DNA from: Salarchaeum japonicum
Lineage (GTDB): Archaea > Halobacteriota > Halobacteria > Halobacteriales > Halobacteriaceae
Direction: 5' to 3'
Length of the DNA stretch: 64,000 bases
Assembly (NCBI RefSeq): GCF_020614395.1
Contig: NZ_CP085324.1
Span: 1,989,564-2,053,563, forward strand
Part shown: positions 49,220 to 60,294 of the stretch, piece after piece
Position numbering within the stretch: position 1 is the first letter of the stretch
Layout of the letters: every line of letters begins with the position of its first letter
Translations under genes and position numbers: made by a program
Notes under the pieces: model-generated
Databases searched by the model: none
What the model saw: only the letters and a program-made list of their open reading frames with translations
What the model was told of the DNA's origin: nothing

Positions 49220-49831
49220 TTAGCGTGCCGCCGCCGCGACGCGCTCCTTCTCCTCCTTCTGACTGACGGCGTACGTCTGCACGTCGTAGTCAGCCGCGCC
49301 GAGAAGCTGTTCCGCGAGCGCGTCCGCCGCGCTCGTCGAGGTCTTGAAGGACGCGGAGTACATGCCGTCCGCGATGAACTTCAGGGCCTGGTCGACGCGG
49401 CGCTGGGGCGCGACGTCGACGGCCTTCGGCACCGAGATACCGCCGTACTTCAGGCGAACCGTCTCCTCGCGGGGCGCGGCGTTCTCGACCGCGCGCACGA
49501 GCACCTGCACGGGGTTCTCCTCCGTGCGCTCGTGAATCGTGTCGAACGCCTCGCGCACGATCTTGAGCGCTTTCTGCTTCTTCCCCGTGTTCTCCTCCGT
49601 CTGCATCAGACGGTTCGTGAGGCGCTCCACGATGGAGATCTCGCTCTTCTTGAACTGCTTGTTCGCGTGGCGACCCATCGTGTGCGCGATGGGCGTCACG
49701 GTGATGTACCGCCGCGTGCTCGGGTCGCGGTACTGGATGTCCGTGACGTCCCACTTGCCGAAGAGTTCGGCGTTCGCCTCCGCTTCCTCGCTACCCGCGG
49801 GCGTCTCGGGTTCGGGTGCTTCGCTGCTCAT
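49220..49831 (-). CDS. rpsG: 30S ribosomal protein S7 (uS7)
   Basis: This 203-residue archaeal uS7 has an acidic N-terminal extension (about 25 residues) before the conserved core: [37 protein letters not shown] and [47 protein letters not shown]. It nucleates assembly of the 16S rRNA head domain. Its ATG overlaps the rpsL stop by four bases. Confidence 0.96.
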   Translation of the reverse strand: MSSEAPEPETPAGSEEAEANAELFGKWDVTDIQYRDPSTRRYITVTPIAHTMGRHANKQFKKSEISIVERLTNRLMQTEENTGKKQKALKIVREAFDTIHERTEENPVQVLVRAVENAAPREETVRLKYGGISVPKAVDVAPQRRVDQALKFIADGMYSASFKTSTSAADALAEQLLGAADYDVQTYAVSQKEEKERVAAAAR

Positions 49832-50256
49832 CGTACCGGTTTCTCCGCGTTCCCGCGAACGAGTTCGATCATCGAGACACCGTTCACCTTCTCGACCTTG
49901 TAGTTCACGCCGGAGAGGTCGCCCATCGCACGACCCTTCGCACCGCCGATACCGGCGATGGTGACTTCGTCGTGCTCGTCGATGAACGAGATAGCGCCGT
50001 CACCGGGACAGAACGCGGTGACCTGCTTCCCGTTCTTGATGAGCTGCACCCGAACACACTTCCGAATCGCGGAGTTCGGCTGCTTCGCTTCGATACCAAC
50101 CTTCTCCAGGACGATGCCGCGACCCTGCGGCGCGCCCTCGAGCGGGTCGGACTTCGACCGGAGCCCGCGCTCTCGCCGCGCGTAATCCGAGTCGGACCAC
50201 CGCTGGCTCTGGCGGTCCTTCTTCAGCTTACGGGCGGCATACTTGCCGTTAGCCAT
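49828..50256 (-). CDS. rpsL: 30S ribosomal protein S12 (uS12)
   Basis: This 142-residue archaeal uS12 has the conserved loops [52 protein letters not shown] and [31 protein letters not shown]. It acts in decoding fidelity at the A site. It follows nusA with about 84 bases between, which may hold a leader or internal promoter. Confidence 0.97.
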   Translation of the reverse strand: MANGKYAARKLKKDRQSQRWSDSDYARRERGLRSKSDPLEGAPQGRGIVLEKVGIEAKQPNSAIRKCVRVQLIKNGKQVTAFCPGDGAISFIDEHDEVTIAGIGGAKGRAMGDLSGVNYKVEKVNGVSMIELVRGNAEKPVR

Positions 50257-50340
50257 AGGGATGGATTACGGAGGCAAATACTTAAATTCGGCCTTTCGCG
50301 TTCACGCGCGTGGTACGCGTGAACATGGAAGACCGGGCGC

Positions 50341-50766
50341 TCAGGTCAGCTGGATGTCGTCGATGTCGTAGTGGCGCTTCGCGAGCGTCTTCGCGAGTTC
50401 GATGTTGTGTCCGGCTTCGCCGATGGCGACGCCGCGGTCTTCGTGCGCGACCTCGGCGTACGCGACCGTGTCCCGGTTCTCGCTGATGGTGACGTTGTAG
50501 ACGGCGGCGGGGCTGAGGGCGTTCGCGACGAACCCCTCGGGCGTGGGCGCGTCCTCCACGAGTTTGACGTCCCGGCCGAGTTCGTCCTCGACGCGTTCGA
50601 CGTTCCGGCCGCCGGGGCCGATGGCGCTCCCGATTTCGCCCGCTTTGACGACGAAGACGACGCGGTCGTGGTCGTCGTCGACGAGGCAGTCGACGGCCGT
50701 GGTGTCCGTGACCTCCTCGAACGCGACGATGCACTGCCGGGCTTCGTCGGAGAGCGTGACCGTCAT
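50341..50766 (-). CDS. nusA: NusA-like transcription termination/antitermination factor
   Basis: This 141-residue archaeal NusA consists of two KH domains without the S1 and N-terminal domains of bacterial NusA. Conserved pieces are FVVKAGEIGSAIGPGGRNVERVEDELGRDVKLVED (first KH, GPGG loop) and RGVAIGEAGHNIELAKTLAKRHYDIDDIQL (second KH). It binds RNA near the elongation complex. The ATG overlaps the rpoA2 stop by one base, confirming the polymerase operon. Confidence 0.94.
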   Translation of the reverse strand: MTVTLSDEARQCIVAFEEVTDTTAVDCLVDDDHDRVVFVVKAGEIGSAIGPGGRNVERVEDELGRDVKLVEDAPTPEGFVANALSPAAVYNVTISENRDTVAYAEVAHEDRGVAIGEAGHNIELAKTLAKRHYDIDDIQLT

Positions 50767-51950
50767 CAGTCGGACTTAGACCCCATGCGGAGGTCGACGT
50801 CGCCGGTGCCGAGTTTGACCGGTTTCCCGACGATGACGTTCTCGATGACGCCGTCGAGGTCGTCCGCTTCGCCGTAGATGGCGGCGTCGAGGAGGTGGTT
50901 GACCGTGACCTCGAACGCCGCGCGGGCGAGCACGGAGTCCTTGTTCCCGCTGATGCCGTGCCGGCCGATGGACTGGATGGTGCCGTCGTTCGTCATGATG
51001 TCCGCGACCAGCATCAGGTGGCGGATGTTCACGTCGCCCAGCCCCTGTTCTTCGAGGGTGTCCATCGTCTCGTTGATGATGGCTTCTCGCGCGGCCTCGA
51101 TGCCGAGCGTCTTGTGAATCTCGTGGATGTTGTTACACGAGGTGCGCGTGGCGTCCACGCCGTCGATGCGGAGCACCTTCTTGAGCGCCGACCCCTCCGT
51201 GTAGAGGACGAACTCCTCGCCCTCCTCGGTGTCCTCCTTCCGGACGACGACGCGCGTGATGTCCTCGATTCCCTTGAACACCACGTCGCGGAGCTGTTCG
51301 ACGAGCTGGAGGAGGTCGCGGTAGCTCGGCTCCTCGGGGCCGAATTCGAGGACGGTGCCCTGCTGGGTGACCTTCACGCCGAGGGAGTCCTCGATGATGT
51401 CCGCGATGTCGCCCGCGATCTCGTTCGTCGAGTCCATGGTCGGCCAGCGCTCCTGAAGCGTGTCCTCGTTCAGGTTGATGCTGACGATCATGTCCGCGAC
51501 GTTCGTCGAGATGTCGCCGAGCGAGAGGATTTTCGTGGACTCGATGTTCCACACGACCTCGTGGGCTTTCTCGCGGTCGTCCCGGTGTTCCTCGTCCAGG
51601 TGGACGGTCATCACGGGCGTGTCCGGGTTCTTCCGGGCGTCCACGAGCTCGATGAGCCGCGGGAGGCCCTGGGTCACGTCCATCTCCGCGACGCCCGCGT
51701 AGTGGAACGTGTTCATCGTCATCTGGGTTCCGGGTTCCCCGATGGACTGCGCGCTCACCGTCCCGACGGGGTCGAGGGGGTCGACGCGCGTGTCCATGTA
51801 CTGGGACTCGACGGCTTTCGCGATCTGTTCGGCCTGCTTGGTCGTGACGCCGTCACGGGATTCGATGGCGTCGTAGACCTCTTCTTTGAGCCGTCGCGGG
51901 AGACTGCGGTCTTCCACGGCGGCTTCGATGTCGTCGGTGATTTCGGTCAT
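50766..51950 (-). CDS. rpoA2: DNA-directed RNA polymerase subunit A'' (Rpo1C)
   Basis: This 394-residue protein is the C-terminal piece of the largest subunit. It contains the trigger-loop/bridge region: [48 protein letters not shown] near residues 60-108, and the conserved end [37 protein letters not shown]. It starts one base before the rpoA1 stop codon ends, so the two halves are made in a coupled way. Confidence 0.97.
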   Translation of the reverse strand: MTEITDDIEAAVEDRSLPRRLKEEVYDAIESRDGVTTKQAEQIAKAVESQYMDTRVDPLDPVGTVSAQSIGEPGTQMTMNTFHYAGVAEMDVTQGLPRLIELVDARKNPDTPVMTVHLDEEHRDDREKAHEVVWNIESTKILSLGDISTNVADMIVSINLNEDTLQERWPTMDSTNEIAGDIADIIEDSLGVKVTQQGTVLEFGPEEPSYRDLLQLVEQLRDVVFKGIEDITRVVVRKEDTEEGEEFVLYTEGSALKKVLRIDGVDATRTSCNNIHEIHKTLGIEAAREAIINETMDTLEEQGLGDVNIRHLMLVADIMTNDGTIQSIGRHGISGNKDSVLARAAFEVTVNHLLDAAIYGEADDLDGVIENVIVGKPVKLGTGDVDLRMGSKSD

Positions 51951-54868
51951 TAGTCGTCACCCTCCGCGAGCCAGGACTCGCCGTGTTCGGAGAGGTTCGT
52001 CGGCGGTTCCTTCTCGCCGAGGAACTCTTCGAGGTCCTCGTCGGTCTCGAACTCGGTTTCGAGGATGCGGTCAGCGACGTTCTCCACGTCGATGTCGGTG
52101 TCCTCGCTGGAGGACACGCGGACGGGACTGGTGCCGTCCTCGCCGAACTCGAACTGGACGATGGTGTCCGAGGTGTCCCGGACCGTGCCGTCGTACTGGG
52201 TTTCGAGTTCGCTGAGCGCGTTGATGAGGCGGCGCTGGAGGTAGCCGGACTTCGACGTCCGAACCGCCGTGTCCACGAGGCCCTCGCGGCCGCCCATCGC
52301 GTGGAAGAAGAACTCCGTCGGCGTCAGGCCGTCCGCGTACGAGTTCTCCACGAAGCCGTGGGCTTCCGCGGAGAGTTCGTTCTCGGGGTAGTGGCTGAGC
52401 GTGCGGTTCTCGTACCCGCGGTTGATGCGTTCACCACGGACTGCCTGCTGGCCGACCATGCCGGCCATCTGCGTGAGGTTCAACATTCCACCACGCGCGC
52501 CGGATTCGGCCATGACGACGGCGGGATTGTCGTCGTCGAAGTCGTCCTCCGCGATGTCGCCCGCGGAGTCACGCGCCTTCGAGAGCGTCTGCATGATCTT
52601 CATTTCGAGCGTCTCGTCGACGGTGCGGCCGGGCAGGCTTTCGAGGTCGCCGTTCTCGTACGTCTCGATGAGTTCCTGCACGCGGTCGTACGCGTTCTCG
52701 ACGGACTCGTCGATGCGGTCGCGGGCCTCCGAGCTAATCGTCTCGTCGTCGATGCCGATACTGAACCCGAAGTGCATGATGGCGCGCATCGCGAGCGCCG
52801 CAATCTCGTTGATGAAGATGCGCGAGCGCGTGTTCCCGTACACCTTCGTGATGGTGTCGACGATCTCGCTCCCGAACTCGCCGACCTCGTCCTCGGCGAT
52901 GGTGCCCTCGACGAGCTGGCCGTCCTCGATGACGACCTGATCGCCGGTGGTGCCCGTGAATTCGAGGTTGAGGTCGTCGGGGAGGAGTTCGCTGAACAGC
53001 TGGCGGCCCGTCCAGTAGGGCGTGCCGTCCTCCTCCTCGCCCGCCGGTTCGGGGAGTTCGGTGATGCGGGTCTCCCGCAGGAGGTCGAGCGCCTGCGTCT
53101 CGTTGAACGACGGGTTGTCGTTCGTCAACAGGTACATCCCGCTGATGTGGTCTTGAATCGCGCCGATGATGTTCTCGCCGAACCGCGGGCTGAGAATCTG
53201 CTCCTGCACGCGCATCAGCACGCGCGCCTCCGCGCGGGCTTCCTCGTTCTGGAGGGCGTGCATGTTCATCTCGTCGCCGTCGAAGTCAGCGTTGTACGGC
53301 GGACACACAACCGTGTTGAGGCGGAACGTCTTGTACGGCATCACGACGACTTCGTGCGCCATGATGCTCATCCGGTGGAGGCTGGGCTGGCGGTTGAAGA
53401 TGATGATGTCGCCGTCGATGAGGTGGCGCTGCACCTCCCAGCCGGGTCCGACGCGTTCCGCGAGTTCCTCACACACTTTCTCGGTGACGCGGACGCGGCG
53501 GCCGTCGGGCCGCTTCACGTAGTTCGCGCCCGGGTGCGTCTCGGGGCCGTTCCGGACGTACCGGCGGGCGCGTTCGATGTTCTGGTCGTTCACGACCATC
53601 GTCTGCGTCATCTCCGTCGCCACGCGGTCGGGCACGCCGACCTCGTTCAGGCTGAGCGTCGGGTCGGGGCTGATGACGGTACGCGCGCTGAAGTTCACGC
53701 GCTTCCCGGAGAGGCTGCCGCGGAACCGTCCTTCCTTGCCCTTGAGGCGCTGACTGAGCGTCTTGAGCGGGCGGCCGGAGCGGTGGCGGGCGGGCGGCGT
53801 CCCCGAAATCTCGTTGTCCATGAACGTCGTGACGTGGTACTGGAGGAGTTCCCAGAGGTCCTCGATGATGAGCTGGGGCGCGCCCGCTTCGCGGTTCTCC
53901 ATGAACCGCTGGTTGATGCGGATGATGTCCACGAGCTTGTGCGTCAGGTCGTCCTCGCTACGCTGGCCGTTGTCCAGCGTGATCGAGGGACGCGCCGTGA
54001 CCGGCGGCACGGGAAGGACGGTGAGAATCATCCACTCGGGACGGCTGTGTTCGGCGTCCACGCCGAGCACTTCGAGATCTTCGTTCGGGATGTCCTCGAA
54101 CCAGTCCCGGATGTCCGAGGGCATGAGCTTGTTCATGTCCTCGGTGGTGAGGTCCGTGCCGAGCGCCTTCTCCAGCGCCTCGCGGTCTTCGCGCCGCGGC
54201 CGGAACTCCCCGCTGAGGATGTCGTTGATGCGGGAGAGGTCGACGCCGGACTCGTCCGCGAGCTCCTGGGGACTGATGGCGTCCGCGTCTTCTTCCTCCT
54301 CGTCGGGCTGCATCGCGGACGCGATGCGCTCGGGGTAATCGGAGGCCAGCACCTGCTGGACCTCGTAGTACGTCGTGGGTTTCTCGTGTTTCACGTCGTA
54401 CTGGACTTCCCCGCAGTGCGGACAGTGCGACTTCTTCCGGGCCTCCCGGATGGCGTTCTTCGTCACGTCCGAAACGTCCTCGCGGAGGCTGCGGGTGCGT
54501 TCCACGTCGCCGAGGAACTGCTCCTGTTCGTCCTCCGTGAGCAGGAGGTGACTGCACTCGCGACACGTCCCGCGGAGGAGGCGACGGATGAGCTTCGAGA
54601 ACCCGACGTGGATGACGGGCGCGGCGAGTTCGATGTGGCCGAAGTGGCCGTTACACGACCCGGAGCGACCGCCGCAGGTCTTGCACTCCAGTCCGGGGTC
54701 GATGACGCCGAGACGCGGATCCATCAGCCCCATGTCGATGGGGAAGCCGTCGTCGTCGTACGTGTCGGCCGTGATGACCTTCGTCGCACTCATGTCCCGG
54801 TACTCCTCGGGATCCATCAGCCCGAAGCTGATTTCACCGATCTCCTTGGGTGATTGTCCTGCACTCAT
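51950..54868 (-). CDS. rpoA1: DNA-directed RNA polymerase subunit A' (Rpo1N)
   Basis: This 972-residue N-terminal piece of the largest subunit carries the active-site motif [13 protein letters not shown], whose three aspartates bind catalytic Mg2+. It also has the N-terminal zinc site ([17 protein letters not shown]), the clamp with CPHCGEVQY, and the bridge-helix-preceding region [23 protein letters not shown]. The splitting point to A'' is the usual archaeal one. A helical insertion with acidic residues near residue 200 ([31 protein letters not shown]) looks like an HTH-type insert typical of haloarchaea. Confidence 0.97.
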   Translation of the reverse strand: MSAGQSPKEIGEISFGLMDPEEYRDMSATKVITADTYDDDGFPIDMGLMDPRLGVIDPGLECKTCGGRSGSCNGHFGHIELAAPVIHVGFSKLIRRLLRGTCRECSHLLLTEDEQEQFLGDVERTRSLREDVSDVTKNAIREARKKSHCPHCGEVQYDVKHEKPTTYYEVQQVLASDYPERIASAMQPDEEEEDADAISPQELADESGVDLSRINDILSGEFRPRREDREALEKALGTDLTTEDMNKLMPSDIRDWFEDIPNEDLEVLGVDAEHSRPEWMILTVLPVPPVTARPSITLDNGQRSEDDLTHKLVDIIRINQRFMENREAGAPQLIIEDLWELLQYHVTTFMDNEISGTPPARHRSGRPLKTLSQRLKGKEGRFRGSLSGKRVNFSARTVISPDPTLSLNEVGVPDRVATEMTQTMVVNDQNIERARRYVRNGPETHPGANYVKRPDGRRVRVTEKVCEELAERVGPGWEVQRHLIDGDIIIFNRQPSLHRMSIMAHEVVVMPYKTFRLNTVVCPPYNADFDGDEMNMHALQNEEARAEARVLMRVQEQILSPRFGENIIGAIQDHISGMYLLTNDNPSFNETQALDLLRETRITELPEPAGEEEDGTPYWTGRQLFSELLPDDLNLEFTGTTGDQVVIEDGQLVEGTIAEDEVGEFGSEIVDTITKVYGNTRSRIFINEIAALAMRAIMHFGFSIGIDDETISSEARDRIDESVENAYDRVQELIETYENGDLESLPGRTVDETLEMKIMQTLSKARDSAGDIAEDDFDDDNPAVVMAESGARGGMLNLTQMAGMVGQQAVRGERINRGYENRTLSHYPENELSAEAHGFVENSYADGLTPTEFFFHAMGGREGLVDTAVRTSKSGYLQRRLINALSELETQYDGTVRDTSDTIVQFEFGEDGTSPVRVSSSEDTDIDVENVADRILETEFETDEDLEEFLGEKEPPTNLSEHGESWLAEGDD

Positions 54869-54869
54869 G

Positions 54870-56696
54870 TTAGACTGCGTCCTCCAGTTCGAGTCGCGGC
54901 GCGATGCCGAGCGCCTTCATCTCGTCGAGGAGGAGTTTGAACGCGTAACTCATCTCGATGCTGTGCACGTCCGTCTCCTCGCCGCAGTTCGGACAGTAGA
55001 CGCGGCGCTGTTCTCTGTTCTCCACCGCGGTCATCCCGCAGTTCCCACAGATGTCCACGTACTCCTGGTCGGAGGATTCGAGGAGGCGTTCCTTGAGCAC
55101 CATCGCCGCGCCGTGGGCGATGACGGTGTCGCGCTCCATCTCCCCGAGCCGGAGACCGCCTTCGCGGGCGCGTCCCTCCGTCGGCTGTCGGGTCAAGACC
55201 TGCACCGGCCCCTTCGACCGGGCGTGCATCTTGTTCGACACCATGTGGTAGAGCTTGTGGTAGAAGATGTTCCCGACGAAGATCTCCGCCTCGATCTTCT
55301 CGCCGGAGACGCCCGAGTAGAGGACTTCCTTCCCGCTCGACTTGAACCCGCGCTCCTGGAGCGAGTTCCGGATCTCCTCTTCGTCCTCGCCCGTGAACGC
55401 GGTGCCGTCGACCGTCCGGCCTTCGAGCGCGCCCGACTTCCCGCCGAGCATCTCCAGCACGTGACCGACGGTCATCCGGGACGGGAGCGCGTGCGGGTTG
55501 AGGACGAGGTCGGGCACGACGCCCTCCTGCGTGAACGGCATGTCCTCCTGGGGCGCGAGGTGGCCGACGACGCCCTTCTGGCCGTGTCGGCTCGCGAACT
55601 TGTCCCCGAGTTCGGGGATGCGTTCGTCTCGAACGCTCACCTTCGCGAGCTTACTGCCGTCCTCGCCCTCCATCAGCGTCACCGTGTCGACGACGCCGTC
55701 CTCGCCCGAGCGCATCGTCACCGAGGTCTCGCGGCGCTTCTGCGGGCTCAGTCCACCCATCTCGTCCGGTTCTTCGAGGAACCGAGGCGGACTGGTCTTC
55801 CCGAGCAGGACGCTGTTCTCGTCCACGCGCGTCTCGGGGTTGACGAGGCCGTCCTCGTCGAGGTGCTTGTACGCGTCCTCGCCGCGCGCGCCACGCACGT
55901 CGTCGTCCGGAATCTCGAAGCGGTCTTCCTGACCGCCGGGGTAGCGGCGTTCCTCGCCCTCGTAGGTGCGGAAGAAGTGCGAACGGGCGAGCGCGCGCTC
56001 CACGGAGCCCTTGTTCATGACGAGCGCGTCCTCAATGTTGAACCCCTCGTAGGACATGACGGCGACCGTGAAGTTCTGGCCGGCCGGCCGGTCGTCGTAC
56101 CCGATCTGTTTCGTCGTCTGGGTGTTCACCATCGCCTTCTGCGGGTAGTGCATCAGGTGCTGGCGGGTGTCCGGACGAATCCGGTAGTTCGCGGCCGGCA
56201 GCCCCAGACTCTGCTTCATCATCCCCGCGCCCATCGTAATGCGCGGACTGGCGTTGTGCTCGGGGTACGGAATCATCCCCGCGCCGATACCGAAGATGAG
56301 CTGCGGGTCGATTTCGAGGTGCGTGTGGTCGTCGGTGAGGTCGTCCTCCTCGACGGCGACGAGGATGTCCTCTTCCTCCTCGGCGTCGATGAACTCGACC
56401 TTCCCCTCCTCGACGAGCGTCTCGAACTCGACTTCCTCGTTTTCGAGGGCTTCGAGGTCGTCCTCGGTGACGAGGGGTTCGCCGTCCTCAACGACGAGGA
56501 GCGGGCGGCGGGCGCGGCCCGCGTCCGCGTTCACGATGACTTCGCCCGTGCGTTCTTTCACCGAGACGTTCACCATGTCGCTGATGTCGCCGCGGCGTCG
56601 CGCTTCCCGGATGTTCTCGGCGAGCTCGTGCGGGTCGTCGTGCGTCCCGACGAGACTGCCGTTTACGTAGACTTTGGCTTCCTGTGACTGGCTCAT
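54870..56696 (-). CDS. rpoB1: DNA-directed RNA polymerase subunit B' (Rpo2C)
   Basis: This 608-residue C-terminal half of the second-largest subunit contains [26 protein letters not shown], the [13 protein letters not shown] motif of the active centre, and the C-terminal zinc site [23 protein letters not shown]. It starts one base after rpoB2 ends. The split of B into B'' and B' is normal for halophiles and methanogens. Confidence 0.97.
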   Translation of the reverse strand: MSQSQEAKVYVNGSLVGTHDDPHELAENIREARRRGDISDMVNVSVKERTGEVIVNADAGRARRPLLVVEDGEPLVTEDDLEALENEEVEFETLVEEGKVEFIDAEEEEDILVAVEEDDLTDDHTHLEIDPQLIFGIGAGMIPYPEHNASPRITMGAGMMKQSLGLPAANYRIRPDTRQHLMHYPQKAMVNTQTTKQIGYDDRPAGQNFTVAVMSYEGFNIEDALVMNKGSVERALARSHFFRTYEGEERRYPGGQEDRFEIPDDDVRGARGEDAYKHLDEDGLVNPETRVDENSVLLGKTSPPRFLEEPDEMGGLSPQKRRETSVTMRSGEDGVVDTVTLMEGEDGSKLAKVSVRDERIPELGDKFASRHGQKGVVGHLAPQEDMPFTQEGVVPDLVLNPHALPSRMTVGHVLEMLGGKSGALEGRTVDGTAFTGEDEEEIRNSLQERGFKSSGKEVLYSGVSGEKIEAEIFVGNIFYHKLYHMVSNKMHARSKGPVQVLTRQPTEGRAREGGLRLGEMERDTVIAHGAAMVLKERLLESSDQEYVDICGNCGMTAVENREQRRVYCPNCGEETDVHSIEMSYAFKLLLDEMKALGIAPRLELEDAV

Positions 56697-56697
56697 G

Positions 56698-58260
56698 TTA
56701 GTCGTCTGCGGAGGTGGGTTCGGTGGTGAGACCGGGCACGCCCTCGACCCCCATCGAGGAGAGTTCCCGTTTCAATCCCTGTTCGTCGTCGACGTTCTGT
56801 GAGAGCTCCATCGCCTGCGCGAAGTTCTTCACCAACCCACAGTTCGGCCCCTCCGGCGTCTCGGAGGGACAGATGCGACCCCACTGGGTCGCGTGGAGGT
56901 CGCGCGCCTCGAAGTGCGGCTGCGAGCGCGAGAGCGGGCTGCGGAGCCGCCGCAGGTGGCTGAGCACGCCCATGTGGTCGGTGCGGTCGACGAGCTGACT
57001 CACGCCCGAGCGGCCGCCAACCCAGTTCCCCGTCGCGATGGGGTGTTCGAGGCGTTCCGTGAGCACGTCAGACCGAACGACCGTGTTCACGGTGAGCTGT
57101 CGGTTCCGCATGTTCGCGCGTTCGAGCTGGTACTTCACGTCCCGCGACAGCTTGTTCAGCGCGGTGCGGAACAGGTCGCGCATCAGGTCGCCGCTGACCT
57201 TCAGGCGCTTGTTCGCGTAGTGGTCTTTGTCGTCGGACTCGCGGCGGTCGAGCGCGAGTTCGAAGCACGCCTCCGCCATCCGGCAGAGGTAGAACGCCTT
57301 GTTCATCCGCGTCTCCTCCTCCTCGACGCCCTCCTCGTGGAGGTGCGGGAGCAGGTAGCGGTCGATGACGTAGTTCGCGCGCTTCAACTGGTAGTTCTTG
57401 CCCTGGCCGGACGCGACGCGCTTCCCGAGCGTCTCGATGGCTTCCTCCTGGGTCTGAACGTCCGCTTCCTCCAGGTTTTCGAGCATGAACTTCACGATCT
57501 CGGGGTCGTCGCTGACGCGGTGGACGATCTCCTCGTCGGATTCGAGGCCGAGCGCGCGAACGAGCGTGACGAAATCGATAGAACCGGAGACGGAGGGGAA
57601 GGAGACTTCGAGCAGACCGGAGCGGTTGCGCTCACACAGTACGAGCGCTCGATACCCGCGTCGCTGACTGAACGTCTTCGCGACCTGAATCTCGTCGCCG
57701 TACTTCGTGTCGTACTCCGCGAGAATCTTGTTCGGCGCGAGATCCTCGCTCGTCATCAGCACGCGCTCGCTCCCGTTCACGATGAAGTACCCACCCGGGT
57801 CGGCGGGGTCTTCGCCGATGTCGATGAGTTCCTCCTCGCTGAAGTCCGAGATGTTGCACTTCTCGGAACCGACCATGATGGGCATCCGCCCCACCTTCGT
57901 CTCCGTCGTGTCGAGGAGTTCCTCGGGTTCCTCCTCGCCGCCGCGCTTGATGGACATCTCCATGAACACCGGCGCGGAGTACGTGATGTTCCGGAGTCGC
58001 GCCTCCTGCGGGTAGAGGAGTTCCTCGGAACCGTCCGCCTCACGAACGCGCGGCGTCAGGATGCGAACGTCACCGAGTTCCACCCACACCGGCTCCTCCT
58101 CTTCCTTGTCGCCGATGTCCGTGTCGATGGTCTCCTTCTCGTCAACGACCTCCTGCATCCCGCGCTCCAGGAAGGCGTTGAACGAGCGATAGTGATGTTC
58201 TGCGAGTCGTTCCTTCGAGAAGTACGCCTTCGAGAGCGTGCGTTTGTTGTCGAGTTCCAT
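56698..58260 (-). CDS. rpoB2: DNA-directed RNA polymerase subunit B'' (Rpo2N)
   Basis: This 520-residue N-terminal half of the second-largest subunit starts at the ATG at 58258-58260 ([35 protein letters not shown]); a TTG codon just before it is less likely. It contains the protrusion and lobe domains and ends with the fork-loop region [47 protein letters not shown]. The ATG overlaps the rpoH stop (ATGA), confirming the operon order H-B''-B'-A'-A''. Confidence 0.97.
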   Translation of the reverse strand: MELDNKRTLSKAYFSKERLAEHHYRSFNAFLERGMQEVVDEKETIDTDIGDKEEEEPVWVELGDVRILTPRVREADGSEELLYPQEARLRNITYSAPVFMEMSIKRGGEEEPEELLDTTETKVGRMPIMVGSEKCNISDFSEEELIDIGEDPADPGGYFIVNGSERVLMTSEDLAPNKILAEYDTKYGDEIQVAKTFSQRRGYRALVLCERNRSGLLEVSFPSVSGSIDFVTLVRALGLESDEEIVHRVSDDPEIVKFMLENLEEADVQTQEEAIETLGKRVASGQGKNYQLKRANYVIDRYLLPHLHEEGVEEEETRMNKAFYLCRMAEACFELALDRRESDDKDHYANKRLKVSGDLMRDLFRTALNKLSRDVKYQLERANMRNRQLTVNTVVRSDVLTERLEHPIATGNWVGGRSGVSQLVDRTDHMGVLSHLRRLRSPLSRSQPHFEARDLHATQWGRICPSETPEGPNCGLVKNFAQAMELSQNVDDEQGLKRELSSMGVEGVPGLTTEPTSADD

Positions 58261-58490
58261 CAATCGATCACCAATCGGTACACAATCGCTGTGTCGGTCG
58301 TTCGGGAATCCCGCGTGATCTGCACGACATCACCCGCGCTCGCGTCGTCCGGGAGCGCCGGATCCTTGCGCTTGATCTTCGGGAGGTCGGTACGTTCGAT
58401 ATCGTACTCCTCGAGAACGGACTCCACCGCGTCCTCCTCGAGAAGCTCATGCTCGGGTACGAGTTCGTGGTTAGTTACGTCATCTACCAT
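58260..58490 (-). CDS. rpoH: DNA-directed RNA polymerase subunit H (Rpo5)
   Basis: This 76-residue archaeal homologue of the C-terminal domain of eukaryotic RPB5 has the conserved pieces [39 protein letters not shown] and [24 protein letters not shown]. The start is the ATG at 58488-58490. It is the first gene of the RNA polymerase operon; a GGTTAAG box near 58559 suggests a transcript with a leader of about 45 bases, so it is probably not leaderless. Confidence 0.96.
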   Translation of the reverse strand: MVDDVTNHELVPEHELLEEDAVESVLEEYDIERTDLPKIKRKDPALPDDASAGDVVQITRDSRTTDTAIVYRLVID

Positions 58491-58674
58491 GGGAACACCT
58501 GCCTGGGGGGAGAAGTGGCTCTCACGAGATACTACAGGCACGTACACACGAAACCCACTTAACCCTTACCAAAACAACACGCCATGCCCCAGGATACCGG
58601 ACGAGACGCCCTCACACGCCACTCCCGATTGGAAACCCTTATCAGTAACACCCGGCTACGAAAGAGTGCAGGGA

Positions 58675-58747
58675 GCCCGGGTGGTGTAGTGGCCCATCAT
58701 ACAACCCTGTCACGGTTGTGACGCGGGTTCAAATCCCGCCTCGGGCG
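58675..58747 (+). tRNA. tRNA-Asp (anticodon GTC)
   Basis: The 73-base cloverleaf has acceptor stem GCCCGGG/CTCGGGC and discriminator G. The anticodon stem ACAACC/GGTTGT encloses loop CTGTCAC, giving GTC for Asp. The T arm is GCGGG-TTCAAAT-CCCGC. CCA is not encoded. It lies divergently upstream of the polymerase operon. The last 23 bases are repeated at 58879-58901. Confidence 0.95.
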
Positions 58748-58878
58748 TCTTTCTGTTCCGAACAATTCCGACGAGCACCGCGTAGCGTGTGTGAGTCTTC
58801 TGTGAGGGACTGAACGCGCCAGGGATTTGAAAACCGACAGACGCACGCTCGTGAACGAAGTGAGCGACCGTCTGTGCA

Positions 58879-58901
58879 GGGTTCAAATCCCGCCTCGGGC
58901 G
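58879..58901 (+). repeat. Duplicated tRNA-Asp 3' end (integration scar)
   Basis: These 23 bases are identical to 58725-58747, the 3' part of tRNA-Asp from the T arm to the discriminator base. Nothing resembling the 5' half of a tRNA precedes it. Such a partial copy downstream of a tRNA is what a tyrosine-recombinase integration leaves. Only 131 bases separate the two copies, so most of the former element has gone. Confidence 0.75.
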
Positions 58902-58973
58902 ATTTCCGTTCGACGCAAACCTCGTAGCGGCTGTACTCCGAACGATTATTCGTTCAGGGTGTATCTGACGGCT

Positions 58974-59387
58974 ATGCAGAACAGCAAGTCGGTCGGCGAC
59001 GAGACGGAGGTGGCGGCGTTGCACGAGCTCGTCAGCCACGGGTATCGGGTGTCGATACCGTTCGGAGACAACGACAAGTACGACCTGGTGGTTGACGACG
59101 GAGAGACGCTGTACCGCGTGCAGTGTAAGACGGCGTGGAAGAACAAGCCGCGAACGATTCGGTTCAACACGCACTCACAGACGACGCGGGACGGCGAGTA
59201 CCACGAGACGACGTACGAGGAAGAGATAGACGCGTTCTTCGTCCGGTATCCCGAGACGGAGACGTTCTACTGGATTCCGATAGCGGACGCGACGACGCAG
59301 AAGATGGAGTTACGGTTCGAGGCGGATATCGATCATCCGTCGATTAATTGGGCGTCGGCGTTCGAGTTTTCTGGGGTTATCGTGTGA
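58974..59387 (+). CDS. PD-(D/E)XK endonuclease-like protein
   Basis: This 137-residue protein resembles the small PD-(D/E)XK nucleases related to group I intron-associated endonucleases. Likely catalytic residues are E12 (GDETEVAAL), D37 (NDKYDLVV) and Q50-x-K52 (YRVQCKTA). The rest includes IDAFFVRYPETETFYWIPIADAT, common in the family. It lies just outside the duplicated tRNA-Asp end, so it may be a survivor of the lost element or a nearby solitary selfish nuclease. Similar genes occur widely in haloarchaea without known function. Confidence 0.75.
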   Translation: MQNSKSVGDETEVAALHELVSHGYRVSIPFGDNDKYDLVVDDGETLYRVQCKTAWKNKPRTIRFNTHSQTTRDGEYHETTYEEEIDAFFVRYPETETFYWIPIADATTQKMELRFEADIDHPSINWASAFEFSGVIV

Positions 59388-60255
59388 GGCGGTCTTCGAG
59401 GTTGTAGTCGGTTTTGGTGGCGACGTAGAGGGCGTCGTCGAGGAGGGCGGCGAGTTCGGGGATGATGCGGAGGAGGCCGAGGGTGATGAGGACGAGTGCG
59501 ACGACGGAGAGGCTTTGGGCGAGGATTTTGTCGGCGAAGAGGTAGGAGATGCGGGGTTCGCTGCGGAGGGGGGAGTAGAGGAGGGTGACGAGGGGGCGCG
59601 TCCACTGGAACCATTGGTTGCCGAAGGCGATGGCGATGAAGCTGACGCGGGCGACGTTGAGGAGGTAGATGAGGGGGACGACGAGGGCGATGCCGGTGAG
59701 GCGGCGGCGGATGGGGGCGGTGGTGGCGGCGATGAGGCCGCTGACGATGGCGATGCTGCCGATGCCGCTGCAGGCGAGGAGGATGTTGGTGGTGATGGTG
59801 TGGCCGTCGTGGACGAAGACGACGGCGCTGGGGTAGGGGTCGGTGACGAACTGGGGGGTGTAGCCGAGGAGGGTGATGAGGAAGTACGTGCTTTCGGCGG
59901 TGATGGTGATGGCGGCCTGAGTGAGTGCGGGGATGGTCTGGAAGGGGAGGTAGATGAGGCCCATGACGGCGATGGCGCGGGAGAGGCGGACGAGGGTCGG
60001 GCGGTCGGTGAGGACGAGGTAGGCGGCGTAGAGGCTGAGGGGGACAGCGAGGGCGGCGAGGATGCCTTCGATGAAGCTGTTCTGGGTGAAGAGGAAGTGG
60101 TCGATGAGGAGCGCCCAGAAGACGGCGAACACGGCCCACGCGGCGGCGGCGGCGACGCGGGCGGGGTGTTCGTCGTCGCGGGTGGCGAGGACGGCGCTGA
60201 GGGCGAAGGCGGCGACGACGACCCACGCGAGGGTGTCCGTGAGGGCGAGCGACAT
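59377..60255 (-). CDS. artA: Archaeosortase A
   Basis: This 292-residue polytopic membrane enzyme (about eight helices) has the exosortase-family catalytic signature: Cys162 in LLACSGIGSIAI, and the arginine motif NVARVSFI near residue 203. Its start and end match haloarchaeal ArtA. ArtA removes PGF-CTERM signals from surface proteins such as the S-layer glycoprotein and links them to lipid. The LVIVD protein at 10916-12340 is a plausible substrate. It converges with the small nuclease gene, overlapping it by 11 bases. Confidence 0.9.
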   Translation of the reverse strand: MSLALTDTLAWVVVAAFALSAVLATRDDEHPARVAAAAAWAVFAVFWALLIDHFLFTQNSFIEGILAALAVPLSLYAAYLVLTDRPTLVRLSRAIAVMGLIYLPFQTIPALTQAAITITAESTYFLITLLGYTPQFVTDPYPSAVVFVHDGHTITTNILLACSGIGSIAIVSGLIAATTAPIRRRLTGIALVVPLIYLLNVARVSFIAIAFGNQWFQWTRPLVTLLYSPLRSEPRISYLFADKILAQSLSVVALVLITLGLLRIIPELAALLDDALYVATKTDYNLEDRLTR

Positions 60256-60294
60256 TGCACGTGAGTTCGGGGTTCTCGGGGATAGGCGTGACGG

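Noticed and set aside
58801-58901. Second tRNA-Asp gene
   Set aside because: Only the T arm and 3' acceptor strand are present; no D arm or anticodon arm, so it is a fragment, not a gene.
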